DNA of 64,000 nt from assembly GCA_019745415.1 (NCBI GenBank), contig JAIETF010000006.1, positions 62,001-126,000 of the forward strand. Reading direction: 5' to 3'. Positions 52,951 through 61,996 of this stretch are shown here, in pieces (position 1 is the stretch's first letter; the number at the start of each line of letters is the position of its first letter). This DNA comes from Candidatus Obscuribacterales bacterium (GTDB lineage: Bacteria > Cyanobacteriota > Vampirovibrionia > Obscuribacterales > Obscuribacteraceae). A model generated the notes under the pieces. It saw only the letters and a program-made list of their open reading frames with translations, did not search any database and was not told the origin of the DNA. Made by a program: the position numbers and the translations under genes.

Positions 52951-55900
52951 TCAATTCCTGTCGGTAAACTTTGCCGACAAGAACTTCTTCAGACGCTCAT
53001 AGGCGGTCTGGAACTTTTCATCTTCTAGACAGAAACAAAGTCTAGCCATATCGTCGCAACGTCCCCATGGTCCAGGATTAATCAAGAGTCCGGCCTCTTT
53101 TGCCAGAGGCTCGAACTGATCTGAAAGCTTGCCCAAAAGGAAAAGCCCGCCGCGATAAGGGGTATCGTAGCCGTCATCGAGACCATACTGCCTCAGCAAG
53201 GCAAGCAATTGTTCGCGCTTCTGTGATAGACCGCGACGTCTTTCCATCAAATAGTTCTCAACTTCATTAAAGACTTTGGTTACGTCGAGCATGTGGTTGA
53301 GTGAACGGTCTAGAAATGCCGAGTAGAGCCCATCCCAGGCACGCAAGAGAGACAGAGGAGGCACCGGTGTATAACTTTGAATTTCTTGCGCCCAGGCGTC
53401 GCTGGGAGTAAGCATAAAGCCTAAACGCATGCCACCGGAGGCGAAGCTTTTCGCCACACCGTCAACCATAAATATGCGGCTTTGGAATGGTCCTTGACTA
53501 AAAGAAGCAGTCGATAGAGAAGAAGGCGTCCACCGGCCTAAGCGGTGGTCAGAGAGCAGGAAGAAGATCTCGTCGCTAAAGATATAGATATCATTCTCGT
53601 GACAGTGTTCGACGATCTTGCGCAACTTCTCGGGGTCAAAGAATACTCCGCTTGGATTATTCGGCTGGGTGATCCAAAGCACATCAAGTTTGACGCCAGA
53701 CTCTCTCAAGGTTTGCAAATCGCGAGAAGAAAGCAAATAGGCCTTCTCTGGCGATGTCTTGATTTCGACAGTTTTGGCGCCATAATAATCGAGCATCGGA
53801 TAGAGAGGACCATAACTGCCTGAAGGCAGCCCCACAATTGGAGCGCGACCAAGGCGGGCTTTCATTGCCTGCACAAAAGCACCGAAAAGCGGGAAAACAC
53901 CTTGAGCAAGTACAACGCGCCTGGGCGTCGTGCCCACATGGCGGGTAAAGTTTACGTAGGAACAGACTCGCTCCTGGACAATCTGGGGCAAGACGGCGGT
54001 TTCTTCATCTATGAACCCCTTAAAGAGCGACTTGACTAAAATATCAGGCGGCGGTGCCTCAAACTCGCCATAATCAAGACGAATAATATTGTCACCTTCC
54101 GGGTCAACCGGCTTGGGCAGAAAAACCGGATCTTGCTCTATCGAACGAATCAATTCGCTAACCTGAATGCCGCTATAGGCTTCAGTGCACGAATCTTTCT
54201 TTTCTGCGCTCTCATTGAAAGCAAAAGTCATCAGGTCTTCAAAGAGCCATTGATAAAGGAGCTGGGTTGGATAAGCAATGCGGGAATAAGTCAACTCGGC
54301 CCCGACATCTAGCCCGGGAAGCCACTGAAGCGGTGCATTGACAAGAAAACTCAATTGCAGATCGGGGCTGAGTATGTTCTTGACCAAACCATATAACAGT
54401 ATCAAATTTGGTGGCAAGCTCTCTTGCGCCGCCAGACGCAAAGTCATATTGGCGCCAAGATTGGAACTGATGAGAAAGTTCTGAGAGTCATCAATTAGAT
54501 AGACACGGTCGGGGTGCTTAGCCGCCTGCTGGCAGAGCGCCTTGATTGTAATCGGCGAAGGGGCCGACAATTGCTTTGGTGATATAAGTACTATTGAAGG
54601 TGCCACCAAATCATCAAGCTCACAAAGCTCGCTGAGGTCGTCATTGCCCACCGTTACATCTAAGCCGGCTTGACTGGCGGTGGTCAAATAGACATCGGTC
54701 AAAGATGATGAGAGTAATATCTTGGCACCACTACTGGTGCAGAGCTTGAATAAAATTGCCGCCAACTCCGCTCTGGAGGGAGCGACAAATAACTCTTCAG
54801 CTTTGACCGGATAATAACAAAAGCCTTCCAAATAGCGGGCGAGAAGCTCTCTGATACTCATATCGCCGCGTTCATGGGGATAAGGCAACGAACGAGCCTG
54901 CATCATCGACTGTGATAGACGCGAAAGGAAACTGACTCTTTCTTCTTTCAACCGAGAAAAATCCAGCTCTTTGCGCAAACTAGAAAGACCCATCTTGGAA
55001 AGATTGCGCACAAAATCAAAGACATAGGGCTCGAAGCGAGTGTTGGCTTCATAGACAAGCAGATCGTGATAGATAGGTCTGCCATTGGAAAGTAACTTCA
55101 CCGCTGTTTTGGCCGAAACAGATTCGTCGGCGTCAGACTCACGCGACATAAAGAAGTGGAAGCGAATACCGTATGACTTTTCAAGCTCGACCAATGAAGC
55201 TAGATCGGTATCATCAGCTTGCTGAATGCGGCGCATCCAGACCAGACGAGCGTCAAAGCCACGGCGCTCGAACATACTTTCTATGGCCTGCCGACCGGGG
55301 CGTCCGCCCAAAACCAGGGTGACTTTGCCGCCGGCATTCAGCAAGAGCTGCGACTGTTCCAGAGCCGAGGCAATGAGTGGTAGACCGAAGCGGTCTTCCA
55401 AAATGCCTTGCTCAAAACAATAGTTTGAGAGATCGTAGAGATCTTTCTCGGAATAACCTTCTATATTGCCGTCAATATCTTGCAGGGGTACAACTGGTTT
55501 TGGATGCAAGACCTGCGGAATACAACCAACCACATGGTCGAAGAACTCGCCGCGAGCCAAGGGAGTCTGCAATAGATCTGAAACTTCAACCCGGAAAGCC
55601 TGCACGATAGGCTCACCAGCAAGGCTGAGACGATCGGTACCGTCGCTGTTAGTACCGTTCAACCAGGTATTGAGCCTGGCCATAGTCACTGCCACTGGGT
55701 TGAGATCGAGACCAACAACCTCTTTGACATGGGTGAAGAGCAAAAGCAAGATTGAGATCCAACCAGAGCCGGTGCCGACCTCTAAGACCTTACGACCTCT
55801 GAACTGCTCTTTGGCTTTGAGCAAGCCTTCGGCAAAAGTGCGCCCCCAAAACTCGGGTGAAAAGACGGCTTTAGTAAGCAACAAGCGAATTGGATCGGAG

Positions 55901-56145
55901 AGCCCGGGCACTGTTACTTTCTTGAGCAACAGGCTCTCGATATTCTCGCTTTCTAACCTTTCTGCTAAAGAATGCAAAACACTGAGAGCGCGTTTGCTCA
56001 GCTCAGCAGAATCGCTGTCGAGCGCTTCTTTCAGCCGAGTCAAACTACCGACCAGCTCGCTGCTTTCTTTTTCAGCACCGCTATCTGACTTTTGAGCGAA
56101 CGAAATAATTTCATCCAGAGTAGGACAAGACAAAACCTTAGCCAA
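52951..56145 (-). CDS. Methionine S-methyltransferase-like fusion: SAM methyltransferase plus PLP aminotransferase-fold domain
   Basis: 1064 residues from a TTG with GAGGGG five bases upstream. The first third is a class I SAM methyltransferase (VLEVGTGSGW, 120-129; GLDLNPVAVTMARLN; VGCIPQVLHPKP, about 206-217; LSNYCFEQGILEDRFGLPL; GGRPGRQAIESMFERRGF). These segments and the overall length match plant methionine S-methyltransferase (MMT), which makes S-methylmethionine. A degenerate middle region leads to a C-terminal class I/II aminotransferase fold with NPSGVFFDP, DEIFF and K899 in VAKSFASGGMRLGF. As I recall, plant MMT has lost this lysine, so the PLP domain here may be active, as reported for the Burkholderia BurB type. 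The product is not proven. Confidence 0.82.
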   Translation of the reverse strand: MAKVLSCPTLDEIISFAQKSDSGAEKESSELVGSLTRLKEALDSDSAELSKRALSVLHSLAERLESENIESLLLKKVTVPGLSDPIRLLLTKAVFSPEFWGRTFAEGLLKAKEQFRGRKVLEVGTGSGWISILLLLFTHVKEVVGLDLNPVAVTMARLNTWLNGTNSDGTDRLSLAGEPIVQAFRVEVSDLLQTPLARGEFFDHVVGCIPQVLHPKPVVPLQDIDGNIEGYSEKDLYDLSNYCFEQGILEDRFGLPLIASALEQSQLLLNAGGKVTLVLGGRPGRQAIESMFERRGFDARLVWMRRIQQADDTDLASLVELEKSYGIRFHFFMSRESDADESVSAKTAVKLLSNGRPIYHDLLVYEANTRFEPYVFDFVRNLSKMGLSSLRKELDFSRLKEERVSFLSRLSQSMMQARSLPYPHERGDMSIRELLARYLEGFCYYPVKAEELFVAPSRAELAAILFKLCTSSGAKILLSSSLTDVYLTTASQAGLDVTVGNDDLSELCELDDLVAPSIVLISPKQLSAPSPITIKALCQQAAKHPDRVYLIDDSQNFLISSNLGANMTLRLAAQESLPPNLILLYGLVKNILSPDLQLSFLVNAPLQWLPGLDVGAELTYSRIAYPTQLLYQWLFEDLMTFAFNESAEKKDSCTEAYSGIQVSELIRSIEQDPVFLPKPVDPEGDNIIRLDYGEFEAPPPDILVKSLFKGFIDEETAVLPQIVQERVCSYVNFTRHVGTTPRRVVLAQGVFPLFGAFVQAMKARLGRAPIVGLPSGSYGPLYPMLDYYGAKTVEIKTSPEKAYLLSSRDLQTLRESGVKLDVLWITQPNNPSGVFFDPEKLRKIVEHCHENDIYIFSDEIFFLLSDHRLGRWTPSSLSTASFSQGPFQSRIFMVDGVAKSFASGGMRLGFMLTPSDAWAQEIQSYTPVPPLSLLRAWDGLYSAFLDRSLNHMLDVTKVFNEVENYLMERRRGLSQKREQLLALLRQYGLDDGYDTPYRGGLFLLGKLSDQFEPLAKEAGLLINPGPWGRCDDMARLCFCLEDEKFQTAYERLKKFLSAKFTDRN

Positions 56146-56156
56146 GACAACCCCTC

Positions 56157-56195
56157 AGAAAACAAGTTCGACTCCAGATATTTCTGAAGCCGAAC
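56157..56195 (-). terminator. Probable terminator of the caspase-like gene
   Basis: On the minus strand GTTCGGCTTCAG pairs with CTGGAGTCGAAC (12 positions, including G-U) around AAATAT, followed by TTGTTTTC. It lies between the caspase-like gene and the methyltransferase fusion, making them separate or attenuated units. Confidence 0.6.
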
Positions 56196-56240
56196 CTATT
56201 TTACTTGTTTAAGCGCCATTACTTGCTGCCGAGCGCAATT

Positions 56241-58019
56241 TTAAGGTGTGTCCAGGCCAGGGCGCGGGCTCACGGCGGGGGTAGCCAAGCGCAAGTCACT
56301 GCCCTTCCAGCGGCTCTTCAGAACCGGTGTTTGCATCACTCCTCTTTCTCTGAGAACTTCTTCCTGCACCTTATCTTTCAGGTTCTGGAAGGCTTCTCCC
56401 AGGGTTGTGGCGTCGCCATTCTTGCGCAGAGAGTCGATTAGACAACGGGTGAAAACACTGTTTTGATATTTCTTAGATTCCCAAGACACTTGAGAAGGCT
56501 GGCTGCTTGAGATTACAAGTTGCCCAGTACCTTGGGCAACCGCATCAGCATCGAGATTACCCTTGCGGAAGAGTCCCTTGCCTCCGGTTTCGGCAGCACC
56601 GCTGTGGCAGGCGTCCAAAACCAAAACCACGCGGTCTGAATGTACGCGCCCCTTGATAATGCGGGTAAGGTCTTGCATAGGCAAGCCGGAAGCGTAAAGA
56701 CTATCGACCTGACTGTCGTAAGCCAGCAGGTAATTGACACCGCCGATATCCATATCAGAAGCACTACCGTGACTGGAGAAGTAGATGAGAACAAGGTCGT
56801 CGGGGTTGGCAACTCGGGGCAACCACTTATCGCCGAGCTCGGAGAGAATATTGGCTCGAGTAGCCTTCTCGTCGGTCAGCAATTTGACGTGATCCGGGGC
56901 GAAATTGGCTTCTTTTACAAGAAACTCATAGAAGTCTTTGGCATCTTTTGCCGGATATCTCAAATTGAGTGTGGAATCTTGGAAATTGCTTATGCCGATA
57001 ATCAATGCCCATTTGTCGCGAACCGGACGATTGACGATCTCAAGACTATTGGTGGTTTCTGTGGTTTCAGCAGTCTCGCCCTTAGACTTAGCCACTGCAC
57101 CATGACCAGTTTTTTCAGCCAGAGCAAGTCGTCTAGCTTCAGCCTCAGCTAAGCGGGCTTTTTCTCTCTCTTGTCTCTCTTCAATTTCCTTCTGTTTAAG
57201 AGCAAGTCTTTGGTTCTCAGCTTCGGCTTTAGCACGAGCCAGAGCCAGCTTTTCAGCCTCAGCTCGCTCTCTTTGAGCCTTTACTTCAAGCTCTTTTTGC
57301 AGAGCAATCCATTTAGGGTCATTAACTGAACCAGTACTTGCCGCGACAGTAGAGCCGGCCTTTGTATTTGTTGCCAGCTTTAGATTAGTAGAAGCAGCAG
57401 TAGTGGTTGTAGCAGTCGTAGTCATTGCCAGCTGTGTGGCTTCAGGCTTTCTAGCCGCATTCTCTTTGGCTATACGCTGTTTTTCCAACTCTTTCAGACA
57501 GAATTTTTTATTGATTTCCGCCTCGTTCAAATTACTGTCATAGCGGAGAGCTTCTTCAAACTGCTCAAGAGCTTCTTGCAACTTGCCTTGGTTGGAATAA
57601 ATAAGACCGCGACTCAAATAACAAGTGGCGCAATCGGGTGCCAATTTTATGGCTTCGTCCAAATCTTTCAGCGCCCTGTCTTGTTGCTTAATGGCTTGAT
57701 AAGCCATAGCTCGCCAATAGAAGGCACCGGCCCGGGTAGGGTTAAGCTTGATTACTTCTGAAAACTGGCTGATAGCCTGATCAAAAGCCCCTGAGTTGTA
57801 AGACTGCTTGCCTCTCTCGTGCAAGGTATTCTCGTTGTCATACCAGGCGGCTAAAGCCGGCTGAGCCCAAACCCCAAACAAACTAGAACTTACAAGACAA
57901 GAAAGCGAAAGCAAGGCAGCGATACTATTTTTAGAGAGCCCGCCGGAAAAAGCAGCCAAGCCCAGAGTTCGCCCTTGCGTCATCCGTTTTTCATGCTTTC
58001 TTATGCGCTCGTTAACCAT
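56241..58019 (-). CDS. Secreted TPR protein with C-terminal caspase-like (C14) peptidase domain
   Basis: 592 residues. The N-terminal signal is about residues 30-58 (AALLSLSCLVSSSLFG, ALAA). Three TPRs follow (about 65-165), then a Thr/Ala-rich stretch (195-235), a long Glu/Ala/Arg coiled coil (238-305) and a caspase domain from KWALIIGISNF (about 336). The catalytic dyad is intact: H417 in YFSSHGS and C471 in LDACHSGA. Such bacterial caspase homologues cleave after basic or acidic residues depending on type; specificity is not readable here. Coding strand and order place it behind the kinase gene (83 bp gap). Confidence 0.85.
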   Translation of the reverse strand: MVNERIRKHEKRMTQGRTLGLAAFSGGLSKNSIAALLSLSCLVSSSLFGVWAQPALAAWYDNENTLHERGKQSYNSGAFDQAISQFSEVIKLNPTRAGAFYWRAMAYQAIKQQDRALKDLDEAIKLAPDCATCYLSRGLIYSNQGKLQEALEQFEEALRYDSNLNEAEINKKFCLKELEKQRIAKENAARKPEATQLAMTTTATTTTAASTNLKLATNTKAGSTVAASTGSVNDPKWIALQKELEVKAQRERAEAEKLALARAKAEAENQRLALKQKEIEERQEREKARLAEAEARRLALAEKTGHGAVAKSKGETAETTETTNSLEIVNRPVRDKWALIIGISNFQDSTLNLRYPAKDAKDFYEFLVKEANFAPDHVKLLTDEKATRANILSELGDKWLPRVANPDDLVLIYFSSHGSASDMDIGGVNYLLAYDSQVDSLYASGLPMQDLTRIIKGRVHSDRVVLVLDACHSGAAETGGKGLFRKGNLDADAVAQGTGQLVISSSQPSQVSWESKKYQNSVFTRCLIDSLRKNGDATTLGEAFQNLKDKVQEEVLRERGVMQTPVLKSRWKGSDLRLATPAVSPRPGLDTP

Positions 58020-58102
58020 CGCGATATACCGATTTTCCCGATTTCACTAGACCAAGACAATTATTGACTAAATTGAAAGAAGGAACCAGCTCAAAAGTCT
58101 CA

Positions 58103-59890
58103 TTAAAAACTGTCGCCAGCCTCTTTTCTTAACGCCGGGTTCTTCATCTTCCTGAGGATGTCGAACTTGGTCGGTTTAACTGCTTGTCCTTGAGAATTAG
58201 GGGGGAGCTCTGAAGACTTGCTCGAAGTATTCCCTGAAGAGGAATTAGAAGAATTTGCGCCGCTCTGCGCACGCGGCACTTTAGCATGGCTGGGACGCTG
58301 AACTCGGGCTCTGCTGCTGCGGGAGCCGCTCTTTTCTTCAGAGCCAGCCGGTGATGACGAGCCCCAATTACCGACAGAGGAGGCTTTACCGTGCCGATCG
58401 GGAGATGAGTCGGGGGACTTAGCATGGTTCTCGGTCATGACACTCTGTGACGGCGCATCATCGGCATTAATGTGTCGTTCAAGTGCTGAGGGGCGCATTC
58501 CACGAGCCAGGAGGAGGGCACAAAAGACAAGCAAAAGAGTTAGAAAAGCCAAGCCGAGAGGACGCTGAAACCTTGCCGCTTCGGGCGACGACACGGTGCT
58601 TAGATTATCTTGGGTGCGCTGAGCCGGCAGCCGCACATTGGAAGCTCGCGACAGTTTATCTCGATTGTTCTTTAGGCTGTTGCGGAGTGGAGACAAGTCG
58701 ACGGTTGCACCAGGACTGCATGCTGAAACCAGGGCATCTTTCAGTTCGGTCATGGACTGAAAGCGGTCATCAGGCTCCTTGGCTAGAGCTTTTGCTATGA
58801 CCAGCTCTAGAGCCTCTGGAAATTCTCCTTCCGGGCAGGCTTCCTTTAGGGTTGGAGGCTCTTCGTATACATGCTTATGCAAAAGTTCATAGATCTCAGC
58901 GCCGAAAAAGGGATCTTTACCTGTGGCCATCTCAAACAAAACAGCTCCAAGAGCATAAATGTCGGCGCGGTGATCAATACCACCCCCCTTGATCTGTTCG
59001 GGGCTCATATAGGGTGGTGACCCCCAAAGCTCACCTGAATTGGTGAGACGACGACTATCTTCACCAAGTTTAGCCAGACCGAAATCAACTACCCGGGCTG
59101 ATACACGCCCTTCAATTTCAGCACCGCCCTCAGCACTGCCGACGGTATCAGAAACCTCTTCTACCAGCATAATGTTCGCAGGTTTGAGATCGCGGTGAAT
59201 GACCTCATGACGGTGAGCATGAGCAACGGCCGAGGACACTTGGGCGCCAATAAGAGACAACTTGTCCAAACTGAAGCGACCCTCTTCGGCAAGCACTTGG
59301 TCGAGCGCACGACCGCGCAAGAAGTCCATAACCACGTATGGCTGCCCATCGTCGCCGATAATACAGTCATAAACCGTGACAACATTCGGATGAGAGAGCT
59401 TACTCAGGGTCTTGATTTCGCGCTCAAAACGGCGCCATATGTCTGGTCTTTCGTCGACTCTGAATTTAACAGTCTTGATTGCCACCAATCTGTCTATGGG
59501 GTCTTGCCGGGCTTTGTAGACAACAGACATACCCCCCCAGCCCAAGACCGAAAGTATGTGATAACGATCTTCCAGACAACGGCCAATGAGGGGATCCTTG
59601 TAGGGTCTTCTGGGCGCCTCAACACCTGGCGAAGAATCTTGTCTCAGTTCTTGGGCATCGGCATAATCAACCTGATCAGCTGCCCGTGCAGCCAAAGATA
59701 GCGCATCGCTTTCAACCGATGTCACACTGCGCCAATCAGCAGATAATTCCAGCCTTGCAGTCTCTTCTTCTTCAGCACGGGACAACATGTGAAAGCCTTG
59801 ATTCGGATCTTGTACCGGAGGAGCGAAACGACTCCAGTCGGGCTGCGCCTGCTTCTCCATATCCGAACTTGTCTTTCCCGCCTCAGACAT
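58103..59890 (-). CDS. Transmembrane Ser/Thr protein kinase (Pkn type)
   Basis: 595 residues. The kinase domain is about 110-375: Gly-loop LGWGGMSVVYKA, K139, HRDLKPANIML (D234), DFGLAKL (D269) and the ADIYALGAVLFEMATG segment. There is a Gly/Glu insert of roughly 15-20 residues between the catalytic loop and DFG. After a juxtamembrane linker, a single membrane helix (PLGLAFLTLLLVFCALLLARG) leads to a Ser/Pro-rich extracytoplasmic tail of about 130 residues with no sensor domain seen. It begins 5 bp after the stop of the preceding secreted-protein gene, so the two are almost certainly one operon. Confidence 0.92.
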   Translation of the reverse strand: MSEAGKTSSDMEKQAQPDWSRFAPPVQDPNQGFHMLSRAEEEETARLELSADWRSVTSVESDALSLAARAADQVDYADAQELRQDSSPGVEAPRRPYKDPLIGRCLEDRYHILSVLGWGGMSVVYKARQDPIDRLVAIKTVKFRVDERPDIWRRFEREIKTLSKLSHPNVVTVYDCIIGDDGQPYVVMDFLRGRALDQVLAEEGRFSLDKLSLIGAQVSSAVAHAHRHEVIHRDLKPANIMLVEEVSDTVGSAEGGAEIEGRVSARVVDFGLAKLGEDSRRLTNSGELWGSPPYMSPEQIKGGGIDHRADIYALGAVLFEMATGKDPFFGAEIYELLHKHVYEEPPTLKEACPEGEFPEALELVIAKALAKEPDDRFQSMTELKDALVSACSPGATVDLSPLRNSLKNNRDKLSRASNVRLPAQRTQDNLSTVSSPEAARFQRPLGLAFLTLLLVFCALLLARGMRPSALERHINADDAPSQSVMTENHAKSPDSSPDRHGKASSVGNWGSSSPAGSEEKSGSRSSRARVQRPSHAKVPRAQSGANSSNSSSGNTSSKSSELPPNSQGQAVKPTKFDILRKMKNPALRKEAGDSF

Positions 59891-59895
59891 GACAG

Positions 59896-61092
59896 TTAAT
59901 AACCGCCTCCAGGCGGGTATCCATTGGGATTGACCGGTGGAAGACCGGGTGGTCCACCGTTCGGACCGAAGCCAGGCGGCATCCCCTGCCGATTATTGCC
60001 CCCAGTATCAAAGCCCCCGTGCCCCTTCATTTTCTTTATGGCTTCATTAGAGGTGGCTTGCACTTTCATCTTCAGTTCCCGCAAAGCCTTGATTCCTGCA
60101 GAAGGATCACGATTCATCAAAGACTGACAGGCTGCCAGCTCCGAATTTAGAGCTGAAACATTGACGTTGTGTTCTTGCAACTGCTTAATCTCACCGCCCA
60201 AGAGTTCAACCAGCTTACTACCATCAAAGCCTATGGCTCGAAGACTGTCCTTCAATTTAGCTTCAGTACTAGGTGAAGAGGCAGGCGTGGAAACAGTTCC
60301 CTTAACGCCCTGACCTCGACTTACCATTTCAGCTTGGCGACAAAGTTGCTCCTGTTCTTTCAGTTTCTCAGCCAAGCGTGTGACCTGTAATTTCACATCG
60401 CTCGCAGAGGATGTCTTTGCCGCCTCATCCATGGCTGCAAAGAGTTTTTCATAAGGAGCAACTCCGGTGCCTCGTTTGCGTAAACTATTGATGCGGTCCA
60501 GCAAAATCAGTCGCTGCTCTTCATAAGGTCCGGGAGAGACACTTAGACTGCTCTCGAGGCCTCTTGCCGATGTAGAAGTATCGCCATCAAGTTCACCGTC
60601 AATATTCAAAAGCTTGAGGCTGGCAAGAAATTGGTCAGGCTCCATAGTGCCAGCACCATAATTCTTGATATCCTGCTCGGTGACGGCAATTTTCTTGCCG
60701 TTGGTACCATCCTCATCTCTAAACAAAACTCTTACACCATCAAGACAGTATCCGTAGGCATCGAGCACCGACTTGGTAATGAGTACAGCATCGATCTTCA
60801 TGTCCTCTTCTTTGGCGCGTGGATGACGCCTAGTCAAGACTGTTGCATAGTTACCTGAAATGACAACATGCAAAGGATAATCAGAATTGACAACCTTGGC
60901 TTGTCTTATTAAATCGACGAGATTAGAAGACGTGGGCTTCTTTGTGAAAGACGGGTCTGCAACTCCGACGCCTTTCACTGCCGCCCGCACATTACCATCG
61001 GCCGATGATGCTTGGGCAAGGGCGGGCGAAACCGACACCAAAGCCGACAAAAATAAGCGGCCAACCAACATTTTGCTGCTCAATTTATTCAC
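59896..61092 (-). CDS. Secreted protein of unknown function, kinase operon partner
   Basis: 398 residues from a GTG. A signal peptide is clear (LVGRLFLSALVSVSPALAQA). Residues about 60-130 hold a beta-rich segment (YPLHVVISGNYATVLTRRHP; VLDAYGYCLDGVRVLFRDE), followed by helical regions (LAEKLKEQEQLCRQAEM) and a Gly/Pro/Asn-rich tail. No family recognised. It precedes the kinase gene by 5 bp and could be a periplasmic partner or substrate of that signalling pathway, by position only. Confidence 0.68.
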   Translation of the reverse strand: MNKLSSKMLVGRLFLSALVSVSPALAQASSADGNVRAAVKGVGVADPSFTKKPTSSNLVDLIRQAKVVNSDYPLHVVISGNYATVLTRRHPRAKEEDMKIDAVLITKSVLDAYGYCLDGVRVLFRDEDGTNGKKIAVTEQDIKNYGAGTMEPDQFLASLKLLNIDGELDGDTSTSARGLESSLSVSPGPYEEQRLILLDRINSLRKRGTGVAPYEKLFAAMDEAAKTSSASDVKLQVTRLAEKLKEQEQLCRQAEMVSRGQGVKGTVSTPASSPSTEAKLKDSLRAIGFDGSKLVELLGGEIKQLQEHNVNVSALNSELAACQSLMNRDPSAGIKALRELKMKVQATSNEAIKKMKGHGGFDTGGNNRQGMPPGFGPNGGPPGLPPVNPNGYPPGGGY

Positions 61093-61165
61093 CCGAACCG
61101 AAAAAGCCTGACGATTAAACTAAAGGGCAAGTAAAGACTTGCCCCTTCAGCTTATCAAATTAACA

Positions 61166-61810
61166 CTAGCGCGGACGATGTGGCATTTTGTGTCGAGAAT
61201 GTCCCATTTTGCCCATCATCATGAGCGGACCCTTAACCATAGCCTGGCGCATATCTTTGCGCTGGTCAGCAGTCAGTATTTCCATAAAGGCAATCTGGTT
61301 ATCTATCTTGATTGATGCTAGATCGCTCTTAAGGCTTGTGATTTTGCCCTTCAGTTCGCCAGCCTTCTTGCTGTCGATCTCGGCACGGGTAATGGCGTCT
61401 TTGAGCTGCCTTTCCAAAGAATGCAATTCAACCATCTTAGGTCCGACTTTATCGAGCATAGAGTTTTTTAGGCTGTAGAGTTTTTCGTACTGGTCATCGG
61501 TGAGGGCATGCTCGCCACTAAACAAACCGCGCATAGCCGGACAACCGCCCGGACCACCGGCACCAGGTCCAGAATGACGCCCCCACGCCATAACAACCGG
61601 TTCGGGAGCCGGTGCATCGATGGCAATCGCCCCGGGGATGGGTATGGCTGGAGGCATGGGAGCGGCCGGCAGACCGGCCATAATCATATCTACTTCAATT
61701 TCACGGTCTTGGACCTCAGCATCTTGGGCGAAGGCGAGGGATACCGTTGAAGTAAAGGTTAGAGCCAAAGCTCCACTAATTGACAAAAGATATTTCGGGC
61801 TGAGTTTCAT
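61166..61810 (-). CDS. Periplasmic LTXXQ-motif protein (Spy/CpxP-like)
   Basis: 214 residues with a signal peptide (YLLSISGALALTFTSTVSLAFAQ). A Pro/Ala-rich segment precedes the helical domain, which has two LTxxQ-type motifs (ALTDDQYEKLYSL and LTADQRKDMRQAM), the signature of Spy/CpxP chaperones and related metal-stress proteins. The tail is His/Arg/Lys-rich (HSRHKMPHRPR). A role in envelope stress or metal binding is likely from family knowledge. It lies 73 bp before the kinase-partner gene on the same strand. Confidence 0.82.
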   Translation of the reverse strand: MKLSPKYLLSISGALALTFTSTVSLAFAQDAEVQDREIEVDMIMAGLPAAPMPPAIPIPGAIAIDAPAPEPVVMAWGRHSGPGAGGPGGCPAMRGLFSGEHALTDDQYEKLYSLKNSMLDKVGPKMVELHSLERQLKDAITRAEIDSKKAGELKGKITSLKSDLASIKIDNQIAFMEILTADQRKDMRQAMVKGPLMMMGKMGHSRHKMPHRPR

Positions 61811-61870
61811 TTTGGATTACTCCCAAATTCAGGGGACACTTATAGAACGTAATTTCGAGGCAAAAAGTTC

Positions 61871-61890
61871 AATTTTTCCGGATAAAAATT
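61871..61890. promoter_or_regulatory. Inverted repeat between the LTXXQ and MFS genes
   Basis: AATTTTT and AAAAATT are perfect 7-bp arms around CCGGAT in the 186-bp divergent gap, 61 bp from the LTXXQ start. It may be a regulator site; AT-rich arms make chance likely. Confidence 0.3.
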
Positions 61891-61996
61891 CCAAATCTTT
61901 CCGGCCTTACCACTCAGATGCGATAAGCTTGTAAGCCAAGCGCAATGGGCGTAGGAAGAACTTGTTCCCGAGAGGGGACTGCATTAAGGTTTTCTA

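Noticed and set aside
56146-56240. SAM or methionine riboswitch before the methyltransferase fusion
   Set aside because: The gap is only 95 bp and its one clear structure is a terminator-like hairpin for the upstream gene; no aptamer core is visible.
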